Of a stretch of 32,364 nucleotides of DNA, positions 14,614-22,857 are shown piece after piece. How positions within the stretch are numbered: the stretch's first letter is position 1; each line of letters starts with the position of its first letter. The DNA is from an uncultured Nocardioides sp. (GTDB taxonomy: Bacteria; Actinomycetota; Actinomycetes; Propionibacteriales; Nocardioidaceae): positions 1 to 32,364 of the forward strand of contig NZ_CANKYS010000022.1 of the NCBI RefSeq assembly GCF_947488025.1. Reading direction: 5' to 3'. The notes under the pieces are model-generated. The model searched no databases. It was given only the letters and a program-made list of their open reading frames with translations, and was not told where the DNA came from. A program made the position numbers and the translations under genes.

Positions 14614-14891
14614 TGGACCGGTGCACCTCGACGCCCGCTGACGCTAGCCCTCAGGAGGGCCCTCCGCCTCCTCCGTCTCGGGTGATGCAGGCCACTGGTC
14701 CAGAGTGCGGATCGTTGCGGCACATCCGGGTACTGCGGATCAGGTCCCTGCGGCGTCGCGACTTCGCAGGGGATCCAGGCCCGGGTGGTCAAGAAGCGGC
14801 CACCCGGGCCGCCTCACGGGGACGGCAGGCGGGACGGCGGGGGTCCTGTCTATACGATGCGTCCGGGGTCGTCCCACCGGGAGGGGAAGTC
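14614..14891. other. Intergenic leader before the GAF-ANTAR gene
   Basis: The 278 bases hold no credible gene. GGCCCGGGTGG (14778-14788) pairs perfectly with CCACCCGGGCC (14800-14810) around an 11-base loop, and CCCTGCG (14746-14752) can pair with CGCAGGG. A -10-like TACGAT (14853-14858) lies 33 bases before the next start. The hairpin at 14778 may be a terminator for upstream transcription. Confidence 0.45.
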
Positions 14892-15599
14892 GTGACCATG
14901 GACCGACAGGAGTTCGGCAGTCGGCTGGCTGAGGCCGCGCGCGCGATGGCGGGCACCCGGCACGCCGCCGACACCCTCGAGCGCATCGCAGCGATGGCCG
15001 TCGATCTGATCGGTCCCTGTGACATCGCCGGGGTGTGCGTGTTGCGTCCGGGACGCAACGACACGTGCGCCCACAGCCACGCGTCGGTCCAGGTCATGGA
15101 CGACCTGCAGCACGACCTCGCCGAGGGGCCGGCCATGGACGGGCCGGCGACCGCCGACGTGATCTCCATCGGCGACCTGACCACGGATGCGCCGTGGCCG
15201 CGGTGGGCCACCGAGGTGGCCGCCCGGACCGGGGTGCGTGCCTACCTGGGCTTCCGGTTGTTCGTCGACGAGGACAGCATCGGGATGCTCAACCTCTACG
15301 CCTACGAGCCCCACGCGTTCGACCACGACGACCAGCTCGACGGCCTCGTGGCAGCGGCGCACGCCTCGGTCGCCCTGAGCGCCACCGTGCAGCACGACCA
15401 GATGCACACGGCCATGACGAGCCGCCAGCTGATCGGCGAGGCGACGGGGATCCTGCGTGAGCGCTTCGCCCTGACCTCCGACCAGGCCTTCGCCGTGCTC
15501 AAGCGACTGTCGTCCCAGCAGAACATCAAGCTCTTCGCCGTGGCCGAGCACGTGGTCGAGACGGGCACGCTGCCGACCTCGGTCGCCCAGTCGTCCTAG
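14892..15599 (+). CDS. GAF-ANTAR domain RNA-binding antiterminator-type regulator
   Basis: A 235-residue protein with a GAF sensor domain (about 20-160, ending in FRLFVDEDSIGMLNLYAYEPHAF) and a C-terminal ANTAR domain (about 170-230: MTSRQLIGEATGILRERFALTSDQAFAVLKRLSSQQNIKL). ANTAR proteins bind paired RNA hairpins and prevent premature termination. GAF-ANTAR forms are abundant in actinobacteria and usually respond to a small ligand or stress. The GTG at 14892 has GGAGG 7 bases upstream; an ATG six bases later is the alternative. No kinase or sensor partner is nearby. Its RNA targets are unknown; hairpins directly downstream (15611-15672) are worth noting. Confidence 0.88.
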   Translation: MTMDRQEFGSRLAEAARAMAGTRHAADTLERIAAMAVDLIGPCDIAGVCVLRPGRNDTCAHSHASVQVMDDLQHDLAEGPAMDGPATADVISIGDLTTDAPWPRWATEVAARTGVRAYLGFRLFVDEDSIGMLNLYAYEPHAFDHDDQLDGLVAAAHASVALSATVQHDQMHTAMTSRQLIGEATGILRERFALTSDQAFAVLKRLSSQQNIKLFAVAEHVVETGTLPTSVAQSS

Positions 15600-15610
15600 C
15601 CCCGGTTGCC

Positions 15611-15672
15611 GTGGCGTAACGCTTCGGCGGCCGGTGTGAACTGTGCGTTACGTCGCCACCGGTCGGCGGTGG
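15611..15672. promoter_or_regulatory. Two competing hairpins between ANTAR gene and next gene
   Basis: GTGGCGTAACGC (15611-15622) can pair with GCGTTAC...GCCAC (15645-15659) with a small bulge; the core CGTAACGC/GCGTTACG is a perfect 8-bp pair. CCACCG (15656-15661) can instead pair with CGGTGG (15667-15672). The two share 15656-15659 and so exclude each other. The second lies 20 bases before the next start codon. This may be a terminator or an attenuator; function is inferred. Confidence 0.4.
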
Positions 15673-15691
15673 TCTGCGTCAGGGTGACGCC

Positions 15692-16519
15692 ATGAGCGCA
15701 GAGGCGATGGACGTCGGCCACGAGCGTGCGGAGTTCGTCGTACGCCCGGACGGGACCGTGGTCGGTGAGGCCGGGGCCGCGAGCGCGCTCGCCGCAGCCC
15801 TGCCCTACACGGGCCGGCTCGCGCGCCGCGCAGGGGAGATCGTCGACGTCGGCGACCTGCGGGCGATGGAGGCGGTCGGCACGCGAAGGCTCACGGTCGG
15901 GGTGACCTGGACCCCCGCAGGGGAGGGCACCTACCGGGCGGTGCTGGAGCCCGCCGAGCCCCGGACGGTCCCGACCTTCATGGTCGTCGGCGGGGCCGAC
16001 ACCACCGCGACCGTCGTCCACTGCGTCGAGCGGGTCGTCGCGGTCGAGGGGGTGCGCTGGAGCTCGGTGCTCACGGCGGGATCGAGGGTCGTCGCCGTGG
16101 CAGGGGAGCAGGCCGCGACGGGCCACCTCGCGGAGGTCGGCACCCGCATGCTCGCGATCCTGCGCTCGCTGGAGGACCAGCACGTCGCCGGCTTCGTCCG
16201 GCTGCGCTTCGAGCAGGGCGTCCTCGTCGGCGCCTCGCTCGGCCGCCACGCCCTGGTCGCCTGCACGGGCGACACGGACGACGACGTCCTGCTCACGACC
16301 ATCGACGAGGTCCGCGCGATCCTCGCCGACCGCGACCTGTCGACGGTGCCCACGCAGGACGGTCCCGATGCTGCCGGAGTCGCTCGCGTCGCCGAGCCCG
16401 TACCCGAGGTCGCCGAGCCGGTCCCGTCGAGCGCGCCGCCGCTGGTGGGTGCCCGGTTCGCCGGTGCCGGTGACCGTGAGGAGCGCCGAGGGCGGCGACG
16501 TCGCTTCGGTGTCCGCTGA
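15692..16519 (+). CDS. Uncharacterised cytoplasmic protein
   Basis: A 275-residue protein with no signal peptide or membrane span. It begins at ATG 15692 after CAGGGTGACGCC. Two alpha/beta-like segments (about 20-110 and 115-220) alternate Val-rich strands and short helices; the second (GFVRLRFEQGVLVGASLGRHALVACTGDTDDDVLLTTIDEVRAIL) faintly recalls roadblock/LC7-type folds. The C-terminal 50 residues are Pro/Glu/Arg-rich and end in a basic RRGRRRRFGVR tail that could bind nucleic acid or membrane. I do not recognise the family and assign no function. It follows the GAF-ANTAR gene on the same strand after 92 bases. Confidence 0.6.
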   Translation: MSAEAMDVGHERAEFVVRPDGTVVGEAGAASALAAALPYTGRLARRAGEIVDVGDLRAMEAVGTRRLTVGVTWTPAGEGTYRAVLEPAEPRTVPTFMVVGGADTTATVVHCVERVVAVEGVRWSSVLTAGSRVVAVAGEQAATGHLAEVGTRMLAILRSLEDQHVAGFVRLRFEQGVLVGASLGRHALVACTGDTDDDVLLTTIDEVRAILADRDLSTVPTQDGPDAAGVARVAEPVPEVAEPVPSSAPPLVGARFAGAGDREERRGRRRRFGVR

Positions 16520-16521
16520 CC

Positions 16522-17274
16522 TCAGCCCCACCCCAGGGGGAACACCTCGAACGTCGCCGCGTGGGTGACGCCGAGCCCCTGGCCACCGCCTCGGAGGATC
16601 CCGTCGAGGAACTCCTCGGGGTCCCAGCCCTCCCAGCCCAGGCCCTCGATGTAGGCCCGGTGCTCCTTCAGCGACGCCACGCCTGCCGCGAACGTGTCGG
16701 TCACGTCCACCGCGTGGGTCGCCTGCGGTGACCCGCCCGCCCACACCGCCTTCACGCCGCCCCAGGGTTCGAGGCCGTCCGTGAGCTGCTCGGGGAACAC
16801 CCAGCGGTTGCCAGCGTCGCGGACGGCGTCGAGCAGCGCCTTGCCGACGGCGATGTGGTCGGCCTGGTTGAGGCTCGTGCCGCCGAAGGTCTCGCGGAAG
16901 TTGATGGTCAGCGCGACGTCCGGGCGCTGCTCGCGCACGACCTTTGCGAGCACCCGCCGCAGCTCGACGCCGTACTCCAGGATCCCGTCGGGGAGTCGCA
17001 GGAAGAGCACGTCGTCGACGCCGACGGTGGCCGCGGACGCGATCTCCTCGGCCTCACGCAGCGGTGCGCACTCGTCGGGGTGGAGGCCGTCGATCCCGGC
17101 CTCACCGCTGGTCACCATGCAGTAGACGACCTTCTTGCCCTGCCCCGTCCAGCGGGCGACCGCCGCGGCCGAGCCGTACTCGATGTCGTCGGGGTGCGCC
17201 ACGACGAACAGGGCGGTCTGCCAGTCCTCGGGCAGGGGATCGAAGGAGGGAGGCGTGGCTCGCTCGTCGCTCAT
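16522..17274 (-). CDS. PIG-L (LmbE-like) family deacetylase
   Basis: A 250-residue zinc-dependent N-deacetylase of the PIG-L/LmbE fold. It carries the metal and catalytic motif AH27-P-D29-D30, and the third ligand region NQADH140. Family members include MshB (mycothiol synthesis) and Mca, and many act on GlcNAc-type or small amide substrates. The sequence alone does not tell which. Length is close to the usual 230-300. ATG 17274 has a GGAGGG-type site upstream. It stands 28 bases downstream of the DUF1501 gene on the same strand, so it may be the third gene of that transcript. Confidence 0.85.
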   Translation of the reverse strand: MSDERATPPSFDPLPEDWQTALFVVAHPDDIEYGSAAAVARWTGQGKKVVYCMVTSGEAGIDGLHPDECAPLREAEEIASAATVGVDDVLFLRLPDGILEYGVELRRVLAKVVREQRPDVALTINFRETFGGTSLNQADHIAVGKALLDAVRDAGNRWVFPEQLTDGLEPWGGVKAVWAGGSPQATHAVDVTDTFAAGVASLKEHRAYIEGLGWEGWDPEEFLDGILRGGGQGLGVTHAATFEVFPLGWG

Positions 17275-17302
17275 GCCCCGAGCATGGCACCGGGGAGGTC
17301 GA

Positions 17303-18580
17303 TCAGGCCATCACGCCGACGGCCTGCGGGGCGAAGCCCGGGAAGACCTGCGCGACCGACACCCCGAACCGACGGGTGACGACCTCGGCGAGCACGCTGC
17401 GGTAGTCGGTGGTGACCAGCAGGTCGGCGTCGGGCGTGTCGGACAGGCCGGGCCACGAGCCGAGGTAGCGGCCACCCCGTACCCCGGCGCCGGCGACCAG
17501 CATGACGTTGCCGAAGCCGTGGTCGGTGCCGTAGTCGTCGTTCTCCCGCACCCTCCGGCCGAACTCGCTCAGCGTCACGAGGGTGACCCGCTCGGCCGCC
17601 GGACCGAGGTCGGCGAAGAACGCCGCGACCGAGGCCGCGAGGTCGCCGGCGTTGCGCCTCATGTCGCCCCACTCGAGCGTGCCGGCGTCGGTGTGCATGT
17701 CCCAGTCGCCCTGGTCGACGGTGATCACTTCTGTGCCGACGCCGGACCGCACGATGCGGGAGACGTCCGACAGCGCCCTGCCGAGCCCGCTGTCGGGGTA
17801 GGCCGTGGTGGGCGGGCCGGCCGGGGTGTCGCGGGCGGCGCCGAAGGTCTGCGCGCCCGCGATCGCGTCACGCACCGCGCGGCTCATCGGGTCGCTGCCT
17901 CGCCACGCGTGGGCGAGTGACGCCAGACGGCGACCCTCCTCGTCGGCGCCGGCGACCTTGGCCTGGTCGACCCGGTTGACGACGAAGGCCGGCTGGGCGC
18001 CGAAGAGCGAGGTCGGAGCCTGGTTGCCCATCGCCGTGCCCTGCAGCGGTGAGGTGCCGGGCAGCTCGCCGAGCAGCCGGTTGAGCCAGCCGGTGCGCTC
18101 GCGCGAGCCCGGAGCGGCGTCCTCGATCGCCTCCATCGCCGCGAAGTGCGACCGGTTGGGCGTGGCCATCCCGGTGGCGTGCACGGCAGCCAGCGTGCCG
18201 GCCTGCCACATCGGCAGCAGCGGCGCGAGCGCGGGGTGCAGGCCGAACATCGCGTCGGGTGCCAGCAGGGCCGTGTGCGGGATGGCCAGGCGCGGCCGGG
18301 CGGCGTAGTAGACGGGGTCGCCGTGCGGGACGACGAGGGACATCCCGTCGGCGGCCCCTCGCAACGAGAGCAGGACGAGCACGGACCCGCCCGGGGCGGC
18401 CAGACCGGCGGCGCTTCGCCCGGTGACGGCGAACGCCGACGGGCCCGCGCCGCTCAGCGACGGGCCGAGCGCGACGGCGCCGCCGGCGAGGGCGGTGCCG
18501 AGCAGTGCGCGCCGGCTGAGCGCCAGTCGGGCCTCGTCGTAGTCGGGGCAGCCGCAGGGACGGGTGTGGGGAGAAGTCAT
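17303..18580 (-). CDS. DUF1501 protein with Tat signal
   Basis: This 425-residue protein has a twin-arginine signal (S-R23-R24-A-L-L-G, then a hydrophobic stretch to about 50). The DUF1501 domain follows (about 65-420), with VLLSLRGAADGMSLVVPHGDP, ATPNRSHFAAM, GDWDMHTDAG, TLVTLSEFGRRVREN and DHGFGNVMLVAG. DUF1501 belongs to the alkaline-phosphatase-like superfamily and is of unknown activity. It is almost always encoded next to a DUF1800 partner, as here (DUF1800 stop and this start are one base apart). It is probably exported folded, with a metal cofactor (inference). Confidence 0.88.
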   Translation of the reverse strand: MTSPHTRPCGCPDYDEARLALSRRALLGTALAGGAVALGPSLSGAGPSAFAVTGRSAAGLAAPGGSVLVLLSLRGAADGMSLVVPHGDPVYYAARPRLAIPHTALLAPDAMFGLHPALAPLLPMWQAGTLAAVHATGMATPNRSHFAAMEAIEDAAPGSRERTGWLNRLLGELPGTSPLQGTAMGNQAPTSLFGAQPAFVVNRVDQAKVAGADEEGRRLASLAHAWRGSDPMSRAVRDAIAGAQTFGAARDTPAGPPTTAYPDSGLGRALSDVSRIVRSGVGTEVITVDQGDWDMHTDAGTLEWGDMRRNAGDLAASVAAFFADLGPAAERVTLVTLSEFGRRVRENDDYGTDHGFGNVMLVAGAGVRGGRYLGSWPGLSDTPDADLLVTTDYRSVLAEVVTRRFGVSVAQVFPGFAPQAVGVMA

Positions 18581-18581
18581 G

Positions 18582-20030
18582 TCAGCACGCCAGGTGGTCG
18601 GGGGAGTCGAGGACGGCGGCGAGCAGCCGCGGGAAGCCCCACTGGTAGAGGGCGTGGTCGCGGTCGATCTTCTCCCTGGCCTTGCAGCCGGTGGCCAGGG
18701 TCGCCGTCTGCACGAGTCGCTTGCTGGCGGGCCGGTGCAGCAGGTCGCGGCTCACCGCGTCGACGAGGTCCTCGAAGCGGACCGGCTTCTTCGCCGGCAC
18801 CCAGGCGCGGGGCGCGCGGTAGCGGATGCCCTCGGCGGGCCACCACCCGCCGGCCATCGAGTAGTGCAGGTCCATCGAGCCGAGGGCGCGCGCGGGGGAG
18901 GCCCACACGTCGTCGGTGACGGGCGTGCCGTCGGGTCGCGGCCAGGCGTGCGGCGTGAGCCCCAACCGCGACGCCTGCCAGAGGATCGCGTTGGACGCGG
19001 AGTCGTTGCGGCTCGGGCGGCCGACCTCGACGCCCAGGGCGCGATAGGTGGCGACGACGTCCTCGCCCGGGTCGCGCAGCTTGTCGCCCGCGGAGGACCG
19101 GAACTCCTTGCTGGCCACCAGGGCGCGCAGCACCGGCACGATCGCGGTGTCGTTCTTCAGGTAGACCTTCGCCAGCCGCTTCACCAGCGACCGCGGCGGG
19201 TCGTCGCGCACGAACTTGGTCGTCAGCCGCTCGCAGACGTGGTGGGCGGTCAGCGGGTGGTGCGCGAGGTAGCGCAGGTACTCCCGGGTGACGTCGCGGC
19301 CGTCGGCCTTGCGGTTCTTGTGGGTGAACCCCTTGACCCGCACCTTGCCGGTGGCGTGGTCCTCCTTGACGTAGGACGCCTTCCACGACTCCCAGAGGTC
19401 GACGTGGTGGCCGGTGAGGATCCGCGCCGACGCCTTGACGTCGTCCTCGTCGTAGTTGCCCGCCCCGAGCGTGTGCAGCTCGAGCAGCTCCCTCCCGAGG
19501 TTCTCGTTGGGCGCGCGCTTGGTCGACGTCGCTGCCGACAGGAAGATCAGCATCGCCGGGTGGGTGGTGGTCGCGGCGAGCAGCTCGTCGAAGCGACCGA
19601 GCGCGTGGCGCCGGACGGTGTCGCCGTAGTTCACGCGCCAGGTGAAGTGGGCGTCGCCGCTCACCGGCACGTGCAGCATCGCCTCCCAGAACTCGGTCAT
19701 CTTCTCCAGCACGGGGCGCCGCGTGCGGACGCGTCGCACGAGCAGCCAGCGACCGTAGTCCTCCATCACCTGCCAGCCGCCGCGGACCTCCTGGACCTGT
19801 CGCTGCCACAGGTCGGCCGGCCGACGGTCGAGGTCGGGCCACCACCGGCGTACGGCGTCGGCCGAGCCGTCTGCGAACGAGCCCGGCCTCGTGAGCTGCT
19901 GCTCGAACCACGCAGAGGCCCCGCCGGCACGGCGTACGTCGCGCGCGAGCGCGTCGTCGATGCCGTAGCCGAAGCGCGTCACGAGATGACGTTGCGACGG
20001 GGACAGCAGAGCAGACCGATCCTTGGCCAC
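18582..20030 (-). CDS. DUF1800 family protein
   Basis: A 482-residue DUF1800 protein. Typical landmarks are HLVTRFGYG near the N-terminus, MTEFWEAMLHVPVSG, NENLGRELLELHTLGAGNYDEDDVKASARILTGH in the middle, and DHLAC at the C-terminus. I see no clear signal peptide of its own. Family knowledge: DUF1800 and DUF1501 are paired across bacteria and the pair may act outside the cytoplasm, but the reaction is unknown. The GTG start at 20030 is preceded by GGGAGGACC; a longer frame to 20096 was rejected because it lacks a comparable site. It is the first gene of the minus-strand DUF1800-DUF1501-(PIG-L) unit and diverges from the GNAT gene. Confidence 0.87.
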   Translation of the reverse strand: MAKDRSALLSPSQRHLVTRFGYGIDDALARDVRRAGGASAWFEQQLTRPGSFADGSADAVRRWWPDLDRRPADLWQRQVQEVRGGWQVMEDYGRWLLVRRVRTRRPVLEKMTEFWEAMLHVPVSGDAHFTWRVNYGDTVRRHALGRFDELLAATTTHPAMLIFLSAATSTKRAPNENLGRELLELHTLGAGNYDEDDVKASARILTGHHVDLWESWKASYVKEDHATGKVRVKGFTHKNRKADGRDVTREYLRYLAHHPLTAHHVCERLTTKFVRDDPPRSLVKRLAKVYLKNDTAIVPVLRALVASKEFRSSAGDKLRDPGEDVVATYRALGVEVGRPSRNDSASNAILWQASRLGLTPHAWPRPDGTPVTDDVWASPARALGSMDLHYSMAGGWWPAEGIRYRAPRAWVPAKKPVRFEDLVDAVSRDLLHRPASKRLVQTATLATGCKAREKIDRDHALYQWGFPRLLAAVLDSPDHLAC

Positions 20031-20146
20031 CGAGGTCCTCCCAGCACCCGAGCCGCTTCCGAGACGGCACACTGTCCCACGCCCGGCGCCGGACACGAAG
20101 CCGAACGCCGAATCCCGGTTGCCGCGGTGCGTGCCCGTGCGGTCGG

Positions 20147-21124
20147 ATGGCGCCCGTGGACACCGACGTGCGCATCGAGGAGCTCGACCTGACCGACCCG
20201 GCGGCCCGGGCCACGTGGCACGAGGTGATGGAACGGGCGGTGCGGGCGGACCGGCCGCACGCGCTCGTCACCACGGCGGCCGCCTTCGAGGTCACCGCGA
20301 CGTCTCCCAGCACGTTCTACGCGCGCACGTGGCTGCAGGCCGTGGTGGACGGCGAGGTCGTCGGCGTCGCCGAGCTCGAGCTGCCGCTGAGCGAGAACAC
20401 CGACGTCGCCCGGACGGAGGTCCAGGTCCTGCCCACCCACCGACGCCGCGGCATCGGACGCGCCCTCTGGCAGGCCGTCGCGGAGCGCGCCCGGACCGGC
20501 GACCGCACCCGGGTCGGGGGAGAGGTGACCGTCGACGTCGCCGACCCGGGGCCGGGTCGCGCGTTCGCCGCCGCGATGGGCACGGTCGACAAGCACCGCG
20601 AGGACCACCTCGTCGCCGACCTCCCGGTGCCGGTGTCGGGCGTCGACGAGGCGTACGACGTCGTCACCTGGCGCGGCCGTTGCCCCGACGAGCACCGCGC
20701 GGCCTACCTCGCGATGCGCAACCGGATGAACGCCGACGTGCCCACCGGTGACCTCGACCTCGAGCCCGAGGTGCTCGACGACGAGCGGCTGGCCTCGTCG
20801 GAGGAGCGGCTGATGCGGGCGTACGACGTCCGGGTGGCCGCCGCCCGCCGCCGGTCGGACGGTGCCTTCGGCGGCTACTCGCTGCTGTTCGTCCCGCACG
20901 GCACCGACTACGGCTGGCAGGACGACACGCTCGTGATGCCGGAGCACCGCGGCCGTCGGCTCGGGGCCGCCCTCAAGTCCGCCAACTATGCCGACCTGCC
21001 CGACGACGTCCGGTCCGTCCACACCTGGACCGCCCCGACCAACGCCGCCATGCACCGCACCAACACGGCCCTCGGCTTCCGCGTGGTGGAGCACATGTAC
21101 GAGGTCGAGGCACGCATCGCCTAG
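20147..21124 (+). CDS. Tandem GNAT-family N-acetyltransferase
   Basis: A 325-residue protein with two GNAT domains (about 5-160 and 170-325). Each has an acetyl-CoA loop of the R/Q-x-x-G-x-G/A type: HRRRGIGRALW in the first and EHRGRRLGAALK in the second. The second also contains the late motif NAAMHRTNTALGF, typical of GNATs that bind CoA with an Asn. Two-domain GNATs of this kind include mycothiol synthase (MshD) relatives, but the substrate here is not clear and I do not call MshD. The start at 20147 has no strong ribosome site; GTG 20155 is out of frame. The tRNA-Met gene follows after 12 bases on the same strand. Confidence 0.82.
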   Translation: MAPVDTDVRIEELDLTDPAARATWHEVMERAVRADRPHALVTTAAAFEVTATSPSTFYARTWLQAVVDGEVVGVAELELPLSENTDVARTEVQVLPTHRRRGIGRALWQAVAERARTGDRTRVGGEVTVDVADPGPGRAFAAAMGTVDKHREDHLVADLPVPVSGVDEAYDVVTWRGRCPDEHRAAYLAMRNRMNADVPTGDLDLEPEVLDDERLASSEERLMRAYDVRVAAARRRSDGAFGGYSLLFVPHGTDYGWQDDTLVMPEHRGRRLGAALKSANYADLPDDVRSVHTWTAPTNAAMHRTNTALGFRVVEHMYEVEARIA

Positions 21125-21136
21125 GGTGCGCCCCGA

Positions 21137-21213
21137 GGGGCGGTAGCTCAGTCGGTCAGAGCAGAGGACTCATAATCCTTGGGTCGTGGGTTCGAGCCCC
21201 ACCCGCCCTACCA
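21137..21213 (+). tRNA. tRNA-Met (CAT), elongator type
   Basis: The complete cloverleaf with encoded CCA is readable. The acceptor GGGGCGG pairs with CCGCCCT (one G-U). The D-arm is GCTC...GAGC. The anticodon stem GAGGA/TCCTT carries the loop CTCATAA, giving anticodon CAT. The T-arm is GTGGG-TTCGAGC-CCCAC and the discriminator is A. The terminal pair and discriminator fit elongator Met; tRNA-Ile2 (lysidine-modified CAT) cannot be excluded by eye. Confidence 0.93.
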
Positions 21214-21243
21214 AGCAGTTCCATCCACGGCCGCGGTGCGCGG

Positions 21244-22773
21244 CTACCCCTCGCCGGCGATCAGGAAGCCGTCACCCTGCTGCTCGAGCTGCAGCCGGCC
21301 CTGCTCGGTCCGCGTCTGGCCGGACGCGGTGACGAAGTCGATCGTGTACGTCGTGGTGAGCGAACGCGGGTCGGGCTGGATGGCGCGCGGGGTCGCCGAC
21401 TCGATCGTGCCCCAGAAGCCCGAGTAGCCCTCGAACCCACCGCTCGCGGACTGGAACTCCGGGGTGAGGAGCTCGAAGGTGGCCTCGGGGTCGGTGGTGA
21501 CGCGGGAGAAGTAGTCCCGGACGAACGCGCGCATGGCGGCCGGCGTCGCGCCGGCCTCGTCCGACGGCGTGGGCTCGGACGGGCTCTCCGGCGGGCTCTC
21601 AGAAGGGCTCTCGGGCGGGCTCTCGGAGGTGGGGTCCTGAGACGGGCTCGGCTCGGTCGAGGCGCTGGGGTCGGTGGTGCCACCGGCGTCGGGCTCCTCG
21701 TCGCGCAGCCAGAGGGCCCACGTGGCGATTCCTGCGACCAGGACGAGCGCGAGCAGGGCCGCGACCCAGCCGAGGGAGCGCCCGCCAGACCTCTCCGCCG
21801 GTCCCGTGGCCGCTGGGCGGGCGGCGGCAACCGGAGCCGGCGTCGGCGTCGGAGCCGGCGTCGGCGTCGGAGCCGGCGTCGGGGTCGGGGTCGGCGTGGG
21901 CTCCGCGGGCGCCACCGGCTGCGTGGCCATCACGGCCGTGGCCTGCCCGTCGCGTCCGTGCGGCGCGGGTGCCTGCGACGGCTCGCCCCGGGCGATCCTG
22001 CGCAGGTCGTCGCGCACCCGCCCGACCGGCCAGCGCCGGGCAGGGTCCTTGTCCAGCATCACGGCGAGCAGCCCGGCGGCGGGGTGGTCGGCGGGCAGGT
22101 GGGGCGGGTCGTCGTGGACGATCTTGTACAGCCCGCCCATCAGGTTCTCCCCGACGTCGTAGGGCGGCCGTCCGACGAGCGCGTGGTACAGCGTGCCGCC
22201 GAGCGACCAGACGTCGCTCGCCGCGGTCGCAGGCGCGCCCGAGGCCACCTCGGGCGCGAGGTAGGCGGGGGAGCCGGTGATCAGGCCGGTCTGCGTCAGG
22301 ACGGTGTCGCTGCTGGCCCGCGCGATGCCGAAGTCGCCGAGCTTGGCCCGGTCGTCGCTCCCCACGAAGATGTTGCTGGGCTTGACGTCGCGGTGGACGA
22401 CCCCGGCCTTCCCGGCCTGGACGAGGCCGTCCGCCGCCTGGGCCAGGATGGCCGCCGCACGCCGGTCGGGGAGCGCCCCCTCGTCGGCGACCAGCTCGGC
22501 GAGCGTGCGTCCCTCGACGTGCTCCATGACGAGCCAGTAGCAGTCCTCGTCCTTGACGAGGTCGAAGATCGACACGACGTGCGGGTGGTTGATCCCCGCT
22601 GCCAGCCGAGCCTCGCGCTCGGCGCGCGACACGTCGTCCGCCGTGGTCCCGGGCAGCAGCCCGATGCGCTTGACCGCCACCCGGCGACCCAGCAGCTCGT
22701 CGTGCGCGAGGTGGACCACTCCGGCCCCACCGCGGCCGATCTCCTTCTCGAGGCGGTACCTGCCTGCGATCAC
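21244..22773 (-). CDS. Transmembrane Ser/Thr protein kinase (PknB-like)
   Basis: A 509-residue Hanks-type kinase. The catalytic domain (about 6-265) has a Gly loop GRGGAG, K35 (VAVKRI), H127-R-D129 (VVHRDVKPSN), D147-F-G and YLAPEVASG. A Pro/Thr repeat linker (about 290-312) and one span (GWVAALLALVLVAGIATWALWL) follow. An extracellular region has a Ser/Pro/Glu-rich stalk and a 100-residue module ending FLIAGEG. That module (TFELLTPEFQSASGGFEGYSGFWG) is also present at the end of the paralogue at 29221-30597. No PASTA repeats are seen, so it is not PknB proper. The GTG start has GGAGG; a TAGCCT -10-like element lies 27 bases upstream. The ligand is unknown. Confidence 0.9.
   Translation of the reverse strand: MIAGRYRLEKEIGRGGAGVVHLAHDELLGRRVAVKRIGLLPGTTADDVSRAEREARLAAGINHPHVVSIFDLVKDEDCYWLVMEHVEGRTLAELVADEGALPDRRAAAILAQAADGLVQAGKAGVVHRDVKPSNIFVGSDDRAKLGDFGIARASSDTVLTQTGLITGSPAYLAPEVASGAPATAASDVWSLGGTLYHALVGRPPYDVGENLMGGLYKIVHDDPPHLPADHPAAGLLAVMLDKDPARRWPVGRVRDDLRRIARGEPSQAPAPHGRDGQATAVMATQPVAPAEPTPTPTPTPAPTPTPAPTPTPAPVAAARPAATGPAERSGGRSLGWVAALLALVLVAGIATWALWLRDEEPDAGGTTDPSASTEPSPSQDPTSESPPESPSESPPESPSEPTPSDEAGATPAAMRAFVRDYFSRVTTDPEATFELLTPEFQSASGGFEGYSGFWGTIESATPRAIQPDPRSLTTTYTIDFVTASGQTRTEQGRLQLEQQGDGFLIAGEG
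21836..21900. repeat. Short tandem repeat coding the kinase Pro-Thr linker
   Basis: An 18-base unit (GAGCCGGCGTCGGCGTCG) is repeated about three times with slight variation and encodes PTPTPAP-type residues on the minus strand. A second set of GGGCTCTC-based repeats (about 21574-21630) encodes the SPPESPSE stalk. Such tracts are prone to length change. Confidence 0.75.
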
Positions 22774-22800
22774 GTGGCCTCCTTCCGTGGCTGACCGTCA

Positions 22801-22806
22801 AGGCTA
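22801..22806 (-). promoter_or_regulatory. Putative -10 element of the first kinase
   Basis: Minus-strand TAGCCT within ACTAGCCT lies 27 bases before the GTG start. The same octamer stands at exactly the same distance before the second kinase (30625-30630), which supports function by conservation. No clear -35 element is seen. Confidence 0.45.
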
Positions 22807-22857
22807 GTCACCGCACGAGGAGGGCCTCACACCCGTTGGGGCCAGTCGGGCAGCCCG

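Noticed and set aside
14272..14626. Extended 268-residue MerR with N-terminal addition
   Set aside because: The extension covers the MerR promoter and a terminator and has no domain; the GTG at 14272 begins the standard MerR fold.
18564..20192. 542-codon plus-strand frame opposite DUF1800
   Set aside because: Shadow of a clear DUF1800 gene, without motifs or a ribosome site.
21574..21900. CRISPR-like or regulatory repeat array
   Set aside because: The repeats are in frame inside the kinase gene and encode Pro/Thr and Ser/Pro/Glu linkers; there are no spacers.
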